This document shows, in pieces, positions 1 through 8,496 of a DNA stretch of 64,000 nucleotides. A model generated the notes under the pieces. That model was not told the origin of the DNA and did no database searches. It saw only the letters and a list, made by a program, of their open reading frames with translations. The stretch is from Brachybacterium saurashtrense (GTDB lineage: Bacteria > Actinomycetota > Actinomycetes > Actinomycetales > Dermabacteraceae), in assembly GCF_003355475.1 (NCBI RefSeq), contig NZ_CP031356.1, positions 3,596,001-3,660,000 on the forward strand. Reading direction: 5' to 3'. The translations under genes and the position numbers were made by a program. The stretch's first letter is position 1. Every line of letters begins with the position of its first letter.

Positions 1-260
1 CGCGCCACCACCCGGTCCAGCACCCCCAGCCCGTCGAGGGTGGTCACCGGGGCGCTGTCCAGCAGCACCACCCGCTGCGGCGGCGCCGCGAACGTCACCT
101 CGGCATCGCAGTTCTCGACCGTGACCGGGGAGGCGGTCGTGCCGGGCGCGCCGTCGGGGGAGGAGCGATGACCGCCCTCGGCGCTCGTGCAGGCGGTGGC
201 GGCCAGGCCCAGCACGCCGAGGAGCGAGGTCATGAGGGTGCGGCGGGGGAGGGTGGACAT
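1..260 (-). CDS. ABC transporter substrate-binding lipoprotein, partial (N-terminus)
   Basis: Only the first 86 codons lie in the window; the gene runs off the left edge. The start at 260 gives a basic N-terminus (MSTLPRR), a hydrophobic stretch and a lipobox-like ATAC with the cysteine at residue 24, so export and lipid anchoring are expected. The mature start contains an NC-x-AEVTF-xx-PPQRVV-type sequence, as in the FecB/TroA-like binding proteins for iron-siderophore, haem or cobalamin. It lies 112 bp downstream of a FecCD permease on the same strand, which supports one transport operon. The ligand cannot be told from this fragment. An ATPase gene would be expected further left. Confidence 0.75.
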   Translation of the reverse strand, partial: MSTLPRRTLMTSLLGVLGLAATACTSAEGGHRSSPDGAPGTTASPVTVENCDAEVTFAAPPQRVVLLDSAPVTTLDGLGVLDRVVA

Positions 261-372
261 CAGGCGGGGATCCTTCGGACGGGGCGAGCGGAGCGGGGGT
301 GTGGAGGGAGCCGACGGGGCAGGCGGGCGAGCACCGGGCGAGCGGGCGGGACGGGGGAGGGAGCGGCGGCGC

Positions 373-1560
373 TCACCCGCCGTCGTGCCGCATGCGCCGG
401 ATCAGCACCAGCAGGAACGGTGCCCCCACCGCCGCCGTGATCACCCCGATCGGCAGCTCGCGCGGCGCCATCGCGAGCCGCGCGAGCACGTCGGCCCACA
501 CCAGGAACCCGGCGCCCAGCAGCGCGCTCGCCGGGAGCGCGGCCCGGTGCCCGGGGCCCACCAGGCGCCGGGCCAGGTGCGGGATCACCAGGCCCACGAA
601 GCCGATCGCCCCGGCCCCGGCCACCGCGGCGGCGGTGCACAGCGAGACGATCACCAGCATCCCGATCCGGGTGCGGTCCGGGGAGAGGCCCAGCGCGTGG
701 GCCACGTCGTCCCCGGCGGCGAGGGCGTCCAGCAGCGGGGCGCGGGCGGTGAGCACGGCGGTGCCGCCCAGCGCGGCCAGCACCGCCAGCAGCAGCACGG
801 CGTCGAACCGGCCCAGGGCGAGCGAGCCCAGCATCCAGAACATCACCGAGCGGGAGCCCTCGGCGGAGTCCGAGGAGAAGATCAGCAGGCTCGTCAGCGC
901 GGAGAGGGCGTAGCCCACCGCCACCCCGGAGAGCAGCAGCCGCAGGGAGGTGACCCGGCCGTTCGACCGGGCGATCACGAACACCGTCAGCGCGGCCGCG
1001 AGCGCGCCCGCGAACGCGAGCGCCGGCTGCGCGTACGCCCCCAGCGCCGCCCCGGCGCCCAGCAGGATCGCCGCCGCCGCGCCGGTGGAGGCCCCTCCGG
1101 AGACGCCCAGGATGTACGGATCGGCGAGCAGGTTGCGCACCATCGCCTGCAGCGCCGCACCGCTGATGGCCAGGCAGGCGCCCACGGCCGCGCCCATCAG
1201 CACCCGCGGCACCCGCACCGACCACACGATGGCCTGGGCCGCGGGATCGGGGACCGGCGGCACCGGCGCGCCGAGCTGGTGCGCGATCACCTGGAGCGAG
1301 ACGGCGGGGGAGAGCGGCACCGGTCCGATCCCCACGCACAGCAGCAGGCTCACCGCGAGCAGGGCGGCGAGGACGAGCAGGATCGCCGCGGTGCGGCGGG
1401 ACCGGGCGCGCAGCCCCAGTGGGTCGGAGCCGGCGCCGACGGGGTCACCGGACAGGCCCGGCGCGGCCGGCCCTCGCGCCGCGTCGTCAGGCCGCTGCGC
1501 CACGTCGTCGGGCCGCTGCGCCGCCCGGAGCGGCGAGAGATCGGCGTGCGGTGTGGACAT
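373..1560 (-). CDS. FecCD-family ABC transporter permease
   Basis: A 395-aa integral membrane protein of the FecCD/BtuC permease family (iron-siderophore, haem, cobalamin or related metal chelates). It has many hydrophobic helices, the conserved ILGVSGGAS loop about one third along, and the GAIGFVGLVIPH segment near the C-terminus. The first about 50 residues are a non-conserved cytoplasmic extension. I chose the ATG at 1560 because GGAGGGAGGG lies just upstream; a longer in-frame extension to 1638 would run through the operator. The binding lipoprotein follows and an ArsR gene precedes it, so metal-responsive control is likely. Substrate is not resolved. Confidence 0.9.
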   Translation of the reverse strand: MSTPHADLSPLRAAQRPDDVAQRPDDAARGPAAPGLSGDPVGAGSDPLGLRARSRRTAAILLVLAALLAVSLLLCVGIGPVPLSPAVSLQVIAHQLGAPVPPVPDPAAQAIVWSVRVPRVLMGAAVGACLAISGAALQAMVRNLLADPYILGVSGGASTGAAAAILLGAGAALGAYAQPALAFAGALAAALTVFVIARSNGRVTSLRLLLSGVAVGYALSALTSLLIFSSDSAEGSRSVMFWMLGSLALGRFDAVLLLAVLAALGGTAVLTARAPLLDALAAGDDVAHALGLSPDRTRIGMLVIVSLCTAAAVAGAGAIGFVGLVIPHLARRLVGPGHRAALPASALLGAGFLVWADVLARLAMAPRELPIGVITAAVGAPFLLVLIRRMRHDGG

Positions 1561-1576
1561 GACCCTCCCTCCCTCT

Positions 1577-1600
1577 ATACTTGTGCGAGCGTACAAGTAT
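1577..1600. promoter_or_regulatory. Perfect 8-bp inverted repeat, probable ArsR operator
   Basis: The arms ATACTTGT and ACAAGTAT are perfect inverted copies separated by 8 bp. The site lies 17 bp before the FecCD permease start, abutting its ribosome binding site and so probably overlapping the promoter. A palindrome this AT-rich stands out in the local sequence. Geometry fits a winged-helix dimer such as the ArsR protein encoded immediately upstream. Binding by that protein is inference. Confidence 0.6.
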
Positions 1601-1665
1601 TGGGGTGGGTCGGGCTCGCCCGTGCCACGAGATGTCATCGTGGCGCGGGCCGGGGGACGGGCCGG

Positions 1666-2103
1666 TCAGCGGGGCGGCAGGGGGTCGCCCTCCGGGGAGT
1701 GCTCGGGCCGATCGTCCGTGTGCCGCACTCCCGGCAGGTGGCCGGAGCCGAGATCGTGCAGCAGCGCATGGATCGTCGCGTCGGCCAGCTCGTACCGCAC
1801 CTCGCGCCCCTCCCTCCGGGACCGCACCCAGCCGGCCTCCCGCAGCATCGCCAGCGCGTGCGAGGTGGTGGAGTCGTGCGCGTCCAGCGCCCGGGCCACG
1901 TCCGAGCTGCGCACCCCCGGGTGCGCGTGCAGGCAGAACAGGATCCGCAGGCGCCGCGGATCGGCCAGCAGCGCCATCCTCCGCGCGAGCTCCTCCACCC
2001 CGTCGGCCTCCGCGAGCAGCGCCCGCAGCTCCTCCACCAGGGCGGAGTCGTCGCCCGCCGCGCCGGGGGCGTCGCGGACGTGCAGGGGATCGGAGGAGTG
2101 CAT
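1666..2103 (-). CDS. ArsR-family winged-helix transcriptional regulator
   Basis: A 145-aa protein with the ArsR/SmtB core: LADPRRLRILFCL, then a recognition-helix region STTSHALAMLREAGWV and the wing REGREVRYELAD. The alpha-3 metal motif ELCxCD is absent. Instead the C-terminal helix and tail carry several Asp and His residues (DATIHALLHDLGSGH and a following RHTDD, PEHS), recalling alpha-5/C-terminal sensors such as NmtR. The start at 2103 was chosen because sequence further upstream is low-complexity. It is co-directional with the FecCD permease, with a strong inverted repeat in between. Likely represses the transporter until its metal ligand is sufficient; the metal is unknown. Confidence 0.8.
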   Translation of the reverse strand: MHSSDPLHVRDAPGAAGDDSALVEELRALLAEADGVEELARRMALLADPRRLRILFCLHAHPGVRSSDVARALDAHDSTTSHALAMLREAGWVRSRREGREVRYELADATIHALLHDLGSGHLPGVRHTDDRPEHSPEGDPLPPR

Positions 2104-2258
2104 GCCACCACCGTAGCGGGGCCGCGGGCGGCGCCCCGGGGCGCAGGGGCCCTCGAGGGCGCGGCCCCGTGACCGCCGTCCCTCTCCCTCGTTCCCCGCG
2201 ACCCCTACACTGTCGCGACGGACGCGCACTGTTCCCGATCCGCAATGAGGTGAGCGCG

Positions 2259-3629
2259 ATGATCGACCTGCTCTGGGGTCTCGGAGGGATGGCCGGGCTG
2301 CTGCTCATCGCCGTCGCCCTGTCCAGCAACCGGCGGGCGATCCGCCTGCGCACCGTGCTCGGCGCCTTCGCGCTGCAGCTGGGCCTGGGCGCCCTCGTCC
2401 TGTACTGGGGGCCGGGGCAGTGGGCGCTGCAGAAGGTCTCCGCCGGCTTCCAGGCCGTCATCGACACCTCCGGGGAGGGCATCTCCTTCCTGTTCGGCGG
2501 CCTGCTGCCCGCCGAGGGGGAGGGCGCGATCTTCGCCCTGCAGGTGCTGCCGGTGATCGTGTTCTTCGCGTCCCTCACCGCGGTGCTCTACCACTGGAGG
2601 ATCCTGCCCAAGGTGGTGCAGTGGCTCGGCGGCGGGCTGGGGAAGCTGCTGGGCACGAGCTACGGCGAATCGGTCAACGCCGCCGCGAACATCTTCGTGG
2701 GCCAGACCGAGGCGCCGCTGGTGATCCGCCCCTATGTGGAGGGGCTGTCCCGCTCCGGCCTGTTCGCCGTGATGGTGGGCGGCCTCTCCACCGTGGCCGG
2801 CTCCGTGCTGGTGGGCTACTCGCTGCTGGGCGCGCCGCTGGAGTACCTCATCGCCGCCAGCTTCATGGCCGCGCCGGGCGCGCTGCTGATGGCGAAGATC
2901 CTGGTGCCGGAGACCGATCCGGAGGCCGTGGCGCGCGAGGCAGAGCTGGTCGCGGCCACGAACCGCAGCCGCGGCGCGACCGGCGGCGGGGCCTCCGCGG
3001 TGGCCGCTCCGGAGGAGAGCGCCGACGGGCTGGCGCAGGATGGTCCTGCGCAGGACGGCCCGGTGCAGGACGGGACGGACCAGGACGGAGAGGAGGATGC
3101 CGGGGGCACCCGGTATGCGAACGTCATCGACGCGGCCGCCGGCGGTGCCTCCGACGGCCTGCGGCTCGCCCTGAACGTGGGCGCGATGCTGCTGGCCTTC
3201 ATCTCCCTGATCGCCCTGATCAACCTGCTGATCGGCGTGGTGGGCGGCTGGTTCGGCGCCGGGGACCTCACCTTCGAGCAGATCCTGGGCTGGGTGTTCG
3301 CACCGATCATGGCGATGATCGGGGTGCCCTGGAGCGAGGCCGTCGCCGCCGGCAGCTTCGTGGGCCAGAAGGTGGTGGTCAACGAGTTCGTGGCCTTCGC
3401 CGGCTTCGGCCCGCAGATCGAGTCCTTCAGCCCCAAGACCGCCGCGATCACCAGCTTCGCGCTGACCGGCTTCGCCAACCTCTCCTCGCTGGGGATCCTG
3501 CTGGGCGGCCTGGGCGGCATCGCCCCCAGCCGGCGCTCCGAGATCGCGCAGCTGGGGCTGAAGGCCATCCTCGCCGGCACCCTCGCCAACCTCATGAGCG
3601 CCACCATCGCCGGGATCATGATCGGCTGA
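2259..3629 (+). CDS. Concentrative nucleoside transporter (CNT family, NupC-like)
   Basis: A 456-aa inner-membrane cation-coupled nucleoside importer. It shows the CNT hallmarks GQTEAPLVIRPY in the first half and VVVNEFVAF in the second, with about ten hydrophobic segments and the family gate. The ATG at 2259 follows GAGGTG at suitable spacing. Unusual for the family is a hydrophilic, acidic loop of about 80 residues in the middle, containing an imperfect short repeat (AQDGP, VQDGT, DQDGE) encoded around 3034-3095. The gene converges with the carotenoid operon, with only 12 bp between stop codons and no obvious terminator. Its specificity (pyrimidine or purine) is not readable. Confidence 0.92.
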   Translation: MIDLLWGLGGMAGLLLIAVALSSNRRAIRLRTVLGAFALQLGLGALVLYWGPGQWALQKVSAGFQAVIDTSGEGISFLFGGLLPAEGEGAIFALQVLPVIVFFASLTAVLYHWRILPKVVQWLGGGLGKLLGTSYGESVNAAANIFVGQTEAPLVIRPYVEGLSRSGLFAVMVGGLSTVAGSVLVGYSLLGAPLEYLIAASFMAAPGALLMAKILVPETDPEAVAREAELVAATNRSRGATGGGASAVAAPEESADGLAQDGPAQDGPVQDGTDQDGEEDAGGTRYANVIDAAAGGASDGLRLALNVGAMLLAFISLIALINLLIGVVGGWFGAGDLTFEQILGWVFAPIMAMIGVPWSEAVAAGSFVGQKVVVNEFVAFAGFGPQIESFSPKTAAITSFALTGFANLSSLGILLGGLGGIAPSRRSEIAQLGLKAILAGTLANLMSATIAGIMIG

Positions 3630-3641
3630 CGACTCTGACGG

Positions 3642-4526
3642 TCAGGCGCGCAGGGCCATCCACAGCAGCAGCTGCGTGAGCAGGAAGCCGCTGAGCAGGT
3701 TCAGCCGCAGGAAGCGGGCCCAGCCGCGGTGCGCCCGCTCGGCCTCGTCGTCGGTGAGGGACCGGAACGGCCAGGTGCTGACCAGGTACGGCACCACCAG
3801 CAGGCCCGCGAGCGCGGCCGGCCATCCCGCGGGCAGCATCAGCAGCCCGGCCGCGGCGTAGAGCGCCAGCGCGAGGCGCACGGTGCGGGCCGCGCCGATC
3901 ACCGTCGCGATCGAGCCGATCCCCGCCTCCCGGTCGGGCTGGACGTCCTGCACCGCACCGAAGGCGTGGGAGGCCATGCCCCACAGGAAGAACGCGCCGA
4001 GCACGCACAGCGCCGTCGGCCCCACCGGGGCGCCGCTCAGCGCCAGGCCGAACACGGCCGGGCCCACGAAGTGGGTGGAGGAGGTCAGCGAGTCCAGCAC
4101 CGGCCGTTCCTTCAGCCGGATCCGCGGCGCGGAGTAGCCGACCACCGCGGCGAGCACCACCACGAGCACCGCGCCGGAGGCCGCATCGCCCATCGCCAGC
4201 AGCACCAGCACGAACGGCAGCGTGCTCAGCGCCGCGGCCCACAGGGTCACGCGGTGCATCCCCCGGGACAGCACGATCCCCTCCACCCCGCCCTTGCGGG
4301 GGTTGCGCAGGTCCGAGTCGTGGTCGAAGACGTCGTTCACGCCGTACATCAGCAGGTTGTACGGGATCAGGAAGAACACGGTGCCGATCAGCAGCGCCGC
4401 GTCGAGGCCGCCGCCTGCCAGCAGATAGGCGGCGGCGAAGGGGTAGGCGGTGTTGATCCAGCTCAGCGGCCGGGAGGTGCCCAGCAGCTGGCGCAGCGGA
4501 CCGGGGGCGGTCTCGACGGTGCTCAT
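3642..4526 (-). CDS. crtEb: UbiA-family prenyltransferase, probable lycopene elongase
   Basis: A 294-aa multi-pass prenyltransferase with both UbiA Asp-rich motifs: NDVFDHDSD near residue 65 and DVQPDREAG near 190. Being the last gene of a carotenoid operon beside split lycopene cyclase genes, it most likely adds two C5 units to lycopene to give a C50 backbone (flavuxanthin type), as CrtEb does in Corynebacterium and Micrococcus. The start at 4526 overlaps the stop of crtYf by 4 nt. The longer upstream in-frame extension overlaps crtYf and is rejected. Function is by family plus context. Confidence 0.88.
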   Translation of the reverse strand: MSTVETAPGPLRQLLGTSRPLSWINTAYPFAAAYLLAGGGLDAALLIGTVFFLIPYNLLMYGVNDVFDHDSDLRNPRKGGVEGIVLSRGMHRVTLWAAALSTLPFVLVLLAMGDAASGAVLVVVLAAVVGYSAPRIRLKERPVLDSLTSSTHFVGPAVFGLALSGAPVGPTALCVLGAFFLWGMASHAFGAVQDVQPDREAGIGSIATVIGAARTVRLALALYAAAGLLMLPAGWPAALAGLLVVPYLVSTWPFRSLTDDEAERAHRGWARFLRLNLLSGFLLTQLLLWMALRA

Positions 4527-4831
4527 CTCTCCTCCTGCGGGCCCAGCAGCAGCCACAGCGAGGGCAGCAGCAGCCCGGCGGCGAGCGGCCAGGCGAGGTC
4601 CTCCACCGGGGCGAGGCCGAGGCGGGGCCCCAGCAGGTCCTCCCCGGCGAAGCGGAACAGATCCGCCGCGATCATCAGGGAGTCGAACACCGCGGTGAGC
4701 ATCAGCAGCACAGCGATCGTGACCGCGGTGGTCGCCCACCAGCGCCTCCCCGGCCGACGCAGCACGACGGTCACGGCGAGCACCAGCAGCGGGACCAGCA
4801 GGAACAGCCCGGCGAGCATCGCGTAGCTCAT
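4523..4831 (-). CDS. crtYf: Lycopene cyclase subunit (CrtYf-like)
   Basis: A 102-aa hydrophobic protein with three predicted membrane segments, the size of one half of the heterodimeric actinobacterial C50 carotenoid cyclases. It contains FDSLMIAADLFRF, similar to the conserved region of small lycopene cyclase domain proteins. It overlaps crtYe upstream and the prenyltransferase downstream by 4 nt each, so equal dosage through coupled translation is expected. Whether the rings are epsilon, beta or gamma cannot be read. The assignment as second subunit rests on order (Ye then Yf) and length. Confidence 0.8.
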   Translation of the reverse strand: MSYAMLAGLFLLVPLLVLAVTVVLRRPGRRWWATTAVTIAVLLMLTAVFDSLMIAADLFRFAGEDLLGPRLGLAPVEDLAWPLAAGLLLPSLWLLLGPQEER

Positions 4832-5169
4832 GGCACCTCCGCCCGCGGCCCGGCCAGCACCCTGTCCACCAGCCCCCACAGCACCAGCGTGAGATAGCTG
4901 AGGAAGGTGATGAACACGAGCTCCTCGAGCGGGAGCTCGGGCCCCAGCAGGATGCCCGTCATCCACGGGCTGTCCCCCATCCGGTAGTGGCCCACGGAGA
5001 TCGCCGCGAGGTCCCACAGCAGGAACAGCGCGAACCCCGCCCCCACCACCATGACGCCGCGGCGCGGGGCGCGCCACAGCACCAGGCGGAAGCGCCGGTC
5101 CAGCAGCGCCATGCATGCCGTCGGCACCAGCAGGCACAGCAGGTACACCAGGCCCGTCCCTCCCGTCAT
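4828..5169 (-). CDS. crtYe: Lycopene cyclase subunit (CrtYe-like)
   Basis: A 113-aa membrane protein with the lycopene-cyclase domain signature PELPLEELVFITFL near residues 77-90, which carries the conserved Pro-Glu-Glu residues. There are three hydrophobic segments. It follows crtI directly (4-nt overlap) and precedes crtYf (4-nt overlap). Together the two small proteins should cyclise the elongated C50 intermediate. The start at 5169 is the only one that fits the overlap pattern and gives the normal length. Confidence 0.85.
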   Translation of the reverse strand: MTGGTGLVYLLCLLVPTACMALLDRRFRLVLWRAPRRGVMVVGAGFALFLLWDLAAISVGHYRMGDSPWMTGILLGPELPLEELVFITFLSYLTLVLWGLVDRVLAGPRAEVP

Positions 5170-6773
5170 GCCGCCGCCCCCTCGGGGCTCCGGGCGGGCT
5201 CCGGCAGCGGGGAGGAGGAGCGGTCGCCGCGCATCCGCTTGGCCACCAGCTCGGCGCTGATCAGGCACATCGGCAGCCCGATGCCCGGCAGCGTGCTGGA
5301 TCCGGCGTACAGCAGCCCGCGCACCCGGCGGGACGCGTTGCCGGCCCGGAAGAAGGCGCTCTGGCGCAGCGTGTGGGCGGGACCGAGCATGCTGCCGTGC
5401 CAAGCGCCGAGGTCCTCGGCGAACTCTCCCGGCCCGATGGTGCGGCGCACCACGATCCGCTCGGCGAGGTCGTCGATCCCCGCCTCCTCGGCGAGGCGGG
5501 CGATCGCCTCGTCGGCGATGCGCTCCACCGCGGCGTCGCCGCGGCCGTCCTGCCCGCCCCGGCCCAGGGACGGATCGGCCGGCACGGGCACCAGCACGAA
5601 GAGGTTCTCGTGGCCCGGCGGTGCGGCCGAGGGATCGGTCGCCGAGGGTCGGCACACGTAGCTCGAGGCGGGGGAGGGCACGCGTCCCTCGCGCAGCGCC
5701 CCGAAGTTCTCCCCCCAGTCGCGGGTGAACAGCAGCGTGTGGTGGGCCAGCTGCGGCAGGTGGCCGCGCACGCCCAGCAGCACCAGCACCGCGCCCGGGC
5801 CGGGGGTGCGCCGGCGCCACCACGAGTCGGGATAGGTGCGCAGCGCGCTCGGCAGCAGAGCGGTCTCCACGTGGTGGAGATCAGCGGTGGCGACCACCGT
5901 CCGGGCCGGGAGCGTGCGCACGGTCCCGTCGGCCGCCCGCACCTCGACCCCGCGCGCCTCGGCCCTGTGCGTGAGCGCCCCGCGCGCCGCGGCCCGGCGG
6001 CCTGTCGGGGCGGTGAGGATCCGCGTGGCGCGGACGCCGGTGTGCAGGCGCACCCCCTGCTCCTCGGCCAGGCGCACGATCACGTCGATCAGGTGGGTGA
6101 AGCCGCCCATCGGGTACTGTACCCCGCCGGTGAGGTCCAGGGCGCTCATCAGGTGGTACATGCTCGGGGTGCGGTCCGGGGAGGAGCCCAGGAACACCGC
6201 CGGGTAGCCCAGCACCTGCCGCAGGCGCGGATCGCGGAAGCGGCGGGCCACGAAGCGCTCGAGCGGCTCGGCCAGCAGGCCCAGCAGCCGCGGCGCCTGG
6301 GCGATCACCGAGGGGTGCAGCAGGCCGCGCGGGGAGGTGAAGGAGGTGTACAGGAAGCGCTCGAGGGCCACGTCATAGGTGCGCGCGGCGGAGTCGAGGT
6401 AGCGGGCCAGGCGCAGCCCCGCCCCGCGCTCGACCCGCTCGAACAGGTCCGTGTTCCGGGCGGCGGAGGCGCTGATGTCGAACGGCTCGCTGCGCCCCTC
6501 GAACAGCACCCGGTAGCCGGGATCCAGCTGTCGCAGGTCCAGCTGCTCGGCGGCGGAGGTGCCCAGCAGGCGGAGGAAGTGGTCGAACACCTCCGGCATC
6601 AGGTACCAGGAGGGGCCGGTGTCGAAGCGGAACCCGCCGTGCTCCCAGGTGCCGGCGCGCCCGCCCAGCTCCTCGCGCGCCTCCACCAGGTCCACCTCGT
6701 GCCCGTCGCGGGCCAGCAGCGCTGCGGTGGCGAGGCCCGAGATCCCGCCGCCGATCACCACCACCCGGCTCAT
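5166..6773 (-). CDS. crtI: Phytoene desaturase
   Basis: A 535-aa FAD-dependent desaturase converting phytoene to lycopene. The N-terminus has the dinucleotide-binding GGGISGLATAALLARDGH at residues 8-25 followed by ELGGRAGTW, and the C-terminus has GLLYAGSSTLPGIGLPMCLI, the standard CrtI flavin signature. Length is slightly above the usual 500-520. The start at 6773 overlaps the crtB stop by 4 nt. It sits between crtB and the cyclase subunits, which is the expected pathway order. Confidence 0.95.
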   Translation of the reverse strand: MSRVVVIGGGISGLATAALLARDGHEVDLVEAREELGGRAGTWEHGGFRFDTGPSWYLMPEVFDHFLRLLGTSAAEQLDLRQLDPGYRVLFEGRSEPFDISASAARNTDLFERVERGAGLRLARYLDSAARTYDVALERFLYTSFTSPRGLLHPSVIAQAPRLLGLLAEPLERFVARRFRDPRLRQVLGYPAVFLGSSPDRTPSMYHLMSALDLTGGVQYPMGGFTHLIDVIVRLAEEQGVRLHTGVRATRILTAPTGRRAAARGALTHRAEARGVEVRAADGTVRTLPARTVVATADLHHVETALLPSALRTYPDSWWRRRTPGPGAVLVLLGVRGHLPQLAHHTLLFTRDWGENFGALREGRVPSPASSYVCRPSATDPSAAPPGHENLFVLVPVPADPSLGRGGQDGRGDAAVERIADEAIARLAEEAGIDDLAERIVVRRTIGPGEFAEDLGAWHGSMLGPAHTLRQSAFFRAGNASRRVRGLLYAGSSTLPGIGLPMCLISAELVAKRMRGDRSSSPLPEPARSPEGAAA

Positions 6774-7636
6774 CGCCGCACCCCCAGCGCGGCGCGGGTG
6801 AGCACCAGCGCCTTGCGCGGCGCGGGCACTCGCACCCGGGCACGGCGGATCCGGGCCGCGGGGGTGGCCCGCAGCCGGCGCGCCAGCTCCGCGTACAGGC
6901 CGTGGGCGGCGGCGACGGCGCGACGGCTGGAGGAGGGCAGATGCGGCAGCGCGGTCGCGGCGTGGGCGAGGTCCGCCTCGATCTCGTCCAGCAGCAGGTC
7001 CCGGCGGGCGTCGTCGAACGCCGCCGGGTCCAGGCCGGGCCCGTAGACCCGTCCCAGCTGGTCGTGGTCCTCCGCGAGATCGCGCAGGAAGTTCACCTTC
7101 TGGAAGGCGGCGCCGAGCGCGCTCGCCGCCGGGGCCAGGCGCGCGTACTCGGCCTCGTCCCCGTCCAGGAACACCCGCAGGCACATCAGGCCCACCACCT
7201 CGGCGGAGCCGTGCACGTACTCCGCGAGACTCGCCCGGTCGTGCACGGCGACGGTGAGGTCCGCCCGCATCGAGGCGAAGAACGGATCGATCAGCGCGGC
7301 GTCGATGCCGCAGCGCCGGGCGGTCACCGCGAACGCCTGCACCACGAGGTTCGTGGAGCGCCCTCCGGCGAGGGCGCGGGCCGTCTCGGCGGCGAGGTCC
7401 TCCAGCATCCGCGACCGCTCCTGCACCGTGAGGGCGGGCTCCGGATCGTCGACCACCTCATCGGCGATCCTCACCAGGGCGTAGATGCTGCGCACGTGGG
7501 TGCGCACCGGCTCGTCCAGCAGGCGCGAGGCCCATCCGAAGCTCGTCGAGTAGCCGGCGATCACGCACTCGGCGCTGCGCTGCGCGACCCGGTCGTAGAG
7601 CGTCGCGGCGGGCACGGTCCGCTCCCGCGGGGTCAT
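6770..7636 (-). CDS. crtB: Phytoene synthase
   Basis: A 288-aa squalene/phytoene synthase. Both Asp-rich sites are visible: IADEVVDDPE near residue 58 and NFLRDLAEDHDQLGRVYGP near 185. It condenses two geranylgeranyl diphosphates into phytoene. The ATG at 7636 has GGAGGAGG upstream and overlaps the preceding TspO-like gene by 4 nt, as does its own end with crtI. Confidence 0.95.
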   Translation of the reverse strand: MTPRERTVPAATLYDRVAQRSAECVIAGYSTSFGWASRLLDEPVRTHVRSIYALVRIADEVVDDPEPALTVQERSRMLEDLAAETARALAGGRSTNLVVQAFAVTARRCGIDAALIDPFFASMRADLTVAVHDRASLAEYVHGSAEVVGLMCLRVFLDGDEAEYARLAPAASALGAAFQKVNFLRDLAEDHDQLGRVYGPGLDPAAFDDARRDLLLDEIEADLAHAATALPHLPSSSRRAVAAAHGLYAELARRLRATPAARIRRARVRVPAPRKALVLTRAALGVRR

Positions 7637-8496
7637 CGTGCCTCCTCCGTCGGTCGATGCCCGCCGCGCGGGGAGCGGGCCGCCTCGGCGGCGGGACGGA
7701 CGGCCGACGGGGAGCGGCCGGGCTCCGCCGCCTGCGCGGTGCGCCACCACGCCCACACCGCCGCCGCCGCGATCACCGCCGCGGCGGCGAGGGCGGCGAG
7801 CGCCGTGACGGGGGAGTGGGGCGCGTCCAGCGCGCGGCCCACGGCGATCCACACCAGCCCCCAGATCATCGCCGCCGGGGCGGCGACCGGCCGGCGTCCC
7901 GCCCGGACCAGCGCCACGCCGAGCACCGCGACCGCGGCCAGCACGGCCGCGGCGAGGACGCCGGGCGCCCCGAAGCCGGCGAACCCGGCGCCCTTCAGCG
8001 CGGCGGCGATGTTCGCGCAGGTCGCGACGCTCACCCATCCCAGGTACACCCCGAAGGTGCCGTCCACCACGAGCCGCTCGAGGGTGCCGCCGGCGGGGCG
8101 TGCGGCGAGCCGATGGGCGAGCAGGCCCAGCACCGCCAGCAGCAGCACGATCACCACCACGCTGACCCCCACCGCCCCGGCCTGGATGCTGAGGATCCAC
8201 GCCGCGTTCAGCAGCAGCGAGCCGATCGCGGGCAGGGTGACGCCGCGGTGGTCGTGGCGGTCCCACCACTGCCACACGCAGTACGCGCCGAGTCCCAGGT
8301 AGATGAGGCTCCAGATCCGGAAGGCGCCGGTCGCGGGGGCGAGGTGGGTGGCGTCGGCGGCGAGCAGGCCGCCGGCGGCCTCGTCGATCGGGTCGCCGCC
8401 GAACGCCCCCACCCCCACGGCGGTGCCCAGCATCGCGAGCGCGAAGCTCACGGTGACGGCGAGATGGCGCAGGAGCGGACGGGCGGGGCGGGTCAT
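7633..8496 (-). CDS. TspO/MBR-like tryptophan-rich membrane protein
   Basis: A 287-aa multi-pass membrane protein resembling the tryptophan-rich sensory protein (TspO/MBR) family, with FRIWSLIYLGLGAYCVWQWWD near residues 59-79 and a second Trp-rich segment WAWWRT near the C-terminus. It is much longer than classical TspO (about 160 aa), with about eight hydrophobic stretches and a hydrophilic tail. It is wholly embedded in the carotenoid operon by 4-nt overlaps. Family members are linked to tetrapyrrole or oxidative and light stress in other bacteria; a role in carotenoid handling here is inference from position only. Confidence 0.72.
   Translation of the reverse strand: MTRPARPLLRHLAVTVSFALAMLGTAVGVGAFGGDPIDEAAGGLLAADATHLAPATGAFRIWSLIYLGLGAYCVWQWWDRHDHRGVTLPAIGSLLLNAAWILSIQAGAVGVSVVVIVLLLAVLGLLAHRLAARPAGGTLERLVVDGTFGVYLGWVSVATCANIAAALKGAGFAGFGAPGVLAAAVLAAVAVLGVALVRAGRRPVAAPAAMIWGLVWIAVGRALDAPHSPVTALAALAAAAVIAAAAVWAWWRTAQAAEPGRSPSAVRPAAEAARSPRGGHRPTEEAR

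Noticed and set aside
187-2172. Very long Arg/Gly/Pro-rich open frames antisense to real genes (also around 7.6-10 kb, 20.5-25 kb, 55-58 kb and 60.5-62.5 kb).
   Set aside because: They lie opposite genes with clear domains, have low-complexity translations and no ribosome binding sites. They reflect high GC, not coding.
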